Origin: Anaerolineales bacterium Chloro_02
GTDB taxonomy: Bacteria > Chloroflexota > Anaerolineae > Anaerolineales > Anaerolineaceae
Reading direction: 5' to 3'
DNA length: 6,576 bases
Assembly: GCA_001603765.1 (NCBI GenBank)
Contig: LUZV01000072.1
Span: 1-6,576 of the forward strand
The translations under genes and the position numbers were made by a program. The notes under the pieces were generated by a model. That model was not told the origin of the DNA, did not search any database, and worked only from the letters and a program-made list of their open reading frames with translations. This document shows positions 5,398-6,576 of the stretch, piece by piece (within the stretch, counting starts at the first letter, position 1; every line of letters begins with the position of its first letter).

Positions 5398-6576
5398 ATG
5401 GATACAACAATTGAATATATCAACGCATTAGAAATACTGGATTCACGTGGTACTCCCACCGTGGAAGTCGAAGTCATTCTGGCTGACGGCAGCTTTGGGC
5501 GTGCCGCGGTGCCTTCGGGCGCCTCAACCGGCATCCACGAAGCACTTGAACTGCGCGATGGCGATAAATCCCGCTATAACGGCAAGGGCGTGCTCAAAGC
5601 GGTTGACAACGTCAATAACGAAATCGCGGAAGAACTGCTCGGCGTGGACGCGCTCGAACAAATGGCGATTGACGAGCTGCTGATCGAGCTGGACGGCACA
5701 CCCAACAAAGCCAACTTTGGCGCGAACGCGATCCTCGGCACAAGTCTGGCCATTGCCAAGGCAGCCGCTGCCGCGCTTGGTCTGCCGCTCTATCGTTATC
5801 TGGGCGGCGTTTATGCCCATGTGCTGCCAGTTCCGATGATGAATATTCTGAATGGCGGCGCTCATACTGGCTGGCAGTCTACCGATGCCCAGGAATTCAT
5901 GGTAATGCCTTTTGGTGCTCCGAGTTTCGCCGAGGGTCTGCGCTGGGGAGCTGAAATTTATGCCTCACTCAAGACCGTGCTAAAGAGTAAAGGCTACACC
6001 ACGTTGGTTGGAGATGAAGGTGGGTTTGCGCCCGCTTTGAAAGCCAACAACGAAGCCGTTGAACTCATCCTCGAGGCGATCGAAAAAGCGGGTTACAAAG
6101 CCGGCAGCGATGTGGCGATCGCGCTCGATCCAGCCGCTTCTGAGCTTTACGAAGAGGACACCAAGCTCTACAACCTTCGCAAAGAAGGGCGCAAGCTGAC
6201 TTCAGATCAGATGGTGGAATTCTGGACAAATTGGATCAATCAGTATCCAATCGTTTCGATTGAAGACGGCTTTGCTCAGGATGACTGGGACGGCTGGAAG
6301 AACTTCACCGCGCTAAACGGTCACCGCTTGCAAATTGTGGGTGATGATCTGCTGGTCACCAATCCCAGCCGTGTCGCGCGCGCGATCGAAGAAAAAGCAT
6401 GCAACGCCCTTTTGGTTAAAGTCAACCAAATCGGGTCCTTGACTGAAACCATGAAAGCCGTCACGATGGTTCAGAACCACGGCTGGCGGGCAGTCTGCTC
6501 CCACCGCTCCGGCGAAACCGAAGACAACACCATTGCTGATCTGGTCGTTGGCATGAACATGGGTCAGATTAAGACC
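5398..6576 (+). CDS. eno: Enolase, partial (C-terminus beyond the right edge)
   Basis: A frame of 393 codons is open to the window end; enolases have about 430 residues, so roughly 35 are missing. The enzyme interconverts 2-phosphoglycerate and phosphoenolpyruvate in glycolysis and gluconeogenesis. The N-terminal domain has LDSRGTPTVEVEV (14-26) and the mobile loop VPSGASTG (38-45) with ELRDG (51-55). In the barrel, the catalytic acid Glu207 is in VGDEGGFAP (204-212), the metal ligands are Asp244 (ALDPAASE), Glu289 (SIEDGF) and Asp316 (VGDDLL), and the base Lys341 is in LLVKVNQIG. SHRSGETED (368-376) and GQIKT (389-393) follow. The second active-site loop reads HTGWQSTDAQEF (156-167), one residue longer than the common HADNNVD-type loop. 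Catalytic residues are intact, so it should be active. Confidence 0.97.
   Translation, partial: MDTTIEYINALEILDSRGTPTVEVEVILADGSFGRAAVPSGASTGIHEALELRDGDKSRYNGKGVLKAVDNVNNEIAEELLGVDALEQMAIDELLIELDGTPNKANFGANAILGTSLAIAKAAAAALGLPLYRYLGGVYAHVLPVPMMNILNGGAHTGWQSTDAQEFMVMPFGAPSFAEGLRWGAEIYASLKTVLKSKGYTTLVGDEGGFAPALKANNEAVELILEAIEKAGYKAGSDVAIALDPAASELYEEDTKLYNLRKEGRKLTSDQMVEFWTNWINQYPIVSIEDGFAQDDWDGWKNFTALNGHRLQIVGDDLLVTNPSRVARAIEEKACNALLVKVNQIGSLTETMKAVTMVQNHGWRAVCSHRSGETEDNTIADLVVGMNMGQIKT

Overview
The window is a housekeeping stretch of a bacterial chromosome. The protein set (Apt-like phosphoribosyltransferase, Era, YhhN, a two-domain S1 protein, CTP synthase, enolase) and the wording of several proteins, mainly the HicB-like fragment at the left edge and the enolase active-site loop, suggest the phylum Chloroflexota, perhaps class Anaerolineae. 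That assignment rests on remembered family resemblance, not on a search. Base composition is moderate, with no abrupt shift that would point to recent transfer. I see no insertion sequence, integrase, CRISPR array, tRNA or rRNA.

Layout. Two genes run leftward: an Apt-like purine phosphoribosyltransferase (205-756) and, one base downstream of its stop, a HicB-like protein (about 3-203) that runs off the left edge. A 328-base divergent intergenic region (757-1084) follows. It holds a long imperfect inverted repeat (837-883), a 23-base pure purine run, a plausible promoter for the leftward pair, a plausible promoter for era, and a short upstream reading frame just before era. Everything to the right is on the plus strand: era (1085-1999), overlapped by a YhhN-family membrane protein gene (1980-2681); a clear sigma-70-type promoter (2739-2767); a protein with two S1 RNA-binding domains (2804-3589); a stem-loop-rich intergenic stretch (3590-3701); pyrG (3702-5345); and eno (5398 to beyond the right edge, about 90% present).

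How the parts fit. The genes serve core growth: nucleotide salvage and CTP synthesis (Apt-like, PyrG), ribosome assembly and RNA handling (Era, S1 protein), glycolysis (Eno) and probably lipid metabolism (YhhN). era-yhhN form one likely transcription unit. The S1 gene, pyrG and eno may form another, started at the 2739-2767 promoter and modulated by the stem-loops before pyrG.

I found no convincing new multi-gene system. The items most worth a second look are non-coding: the palindrome between the divergent operons, which overlaps a candidate -35 box, and the cluster of stem-loops, two of them sharing bases, directly upstream of the pyrG ribosome binding site.
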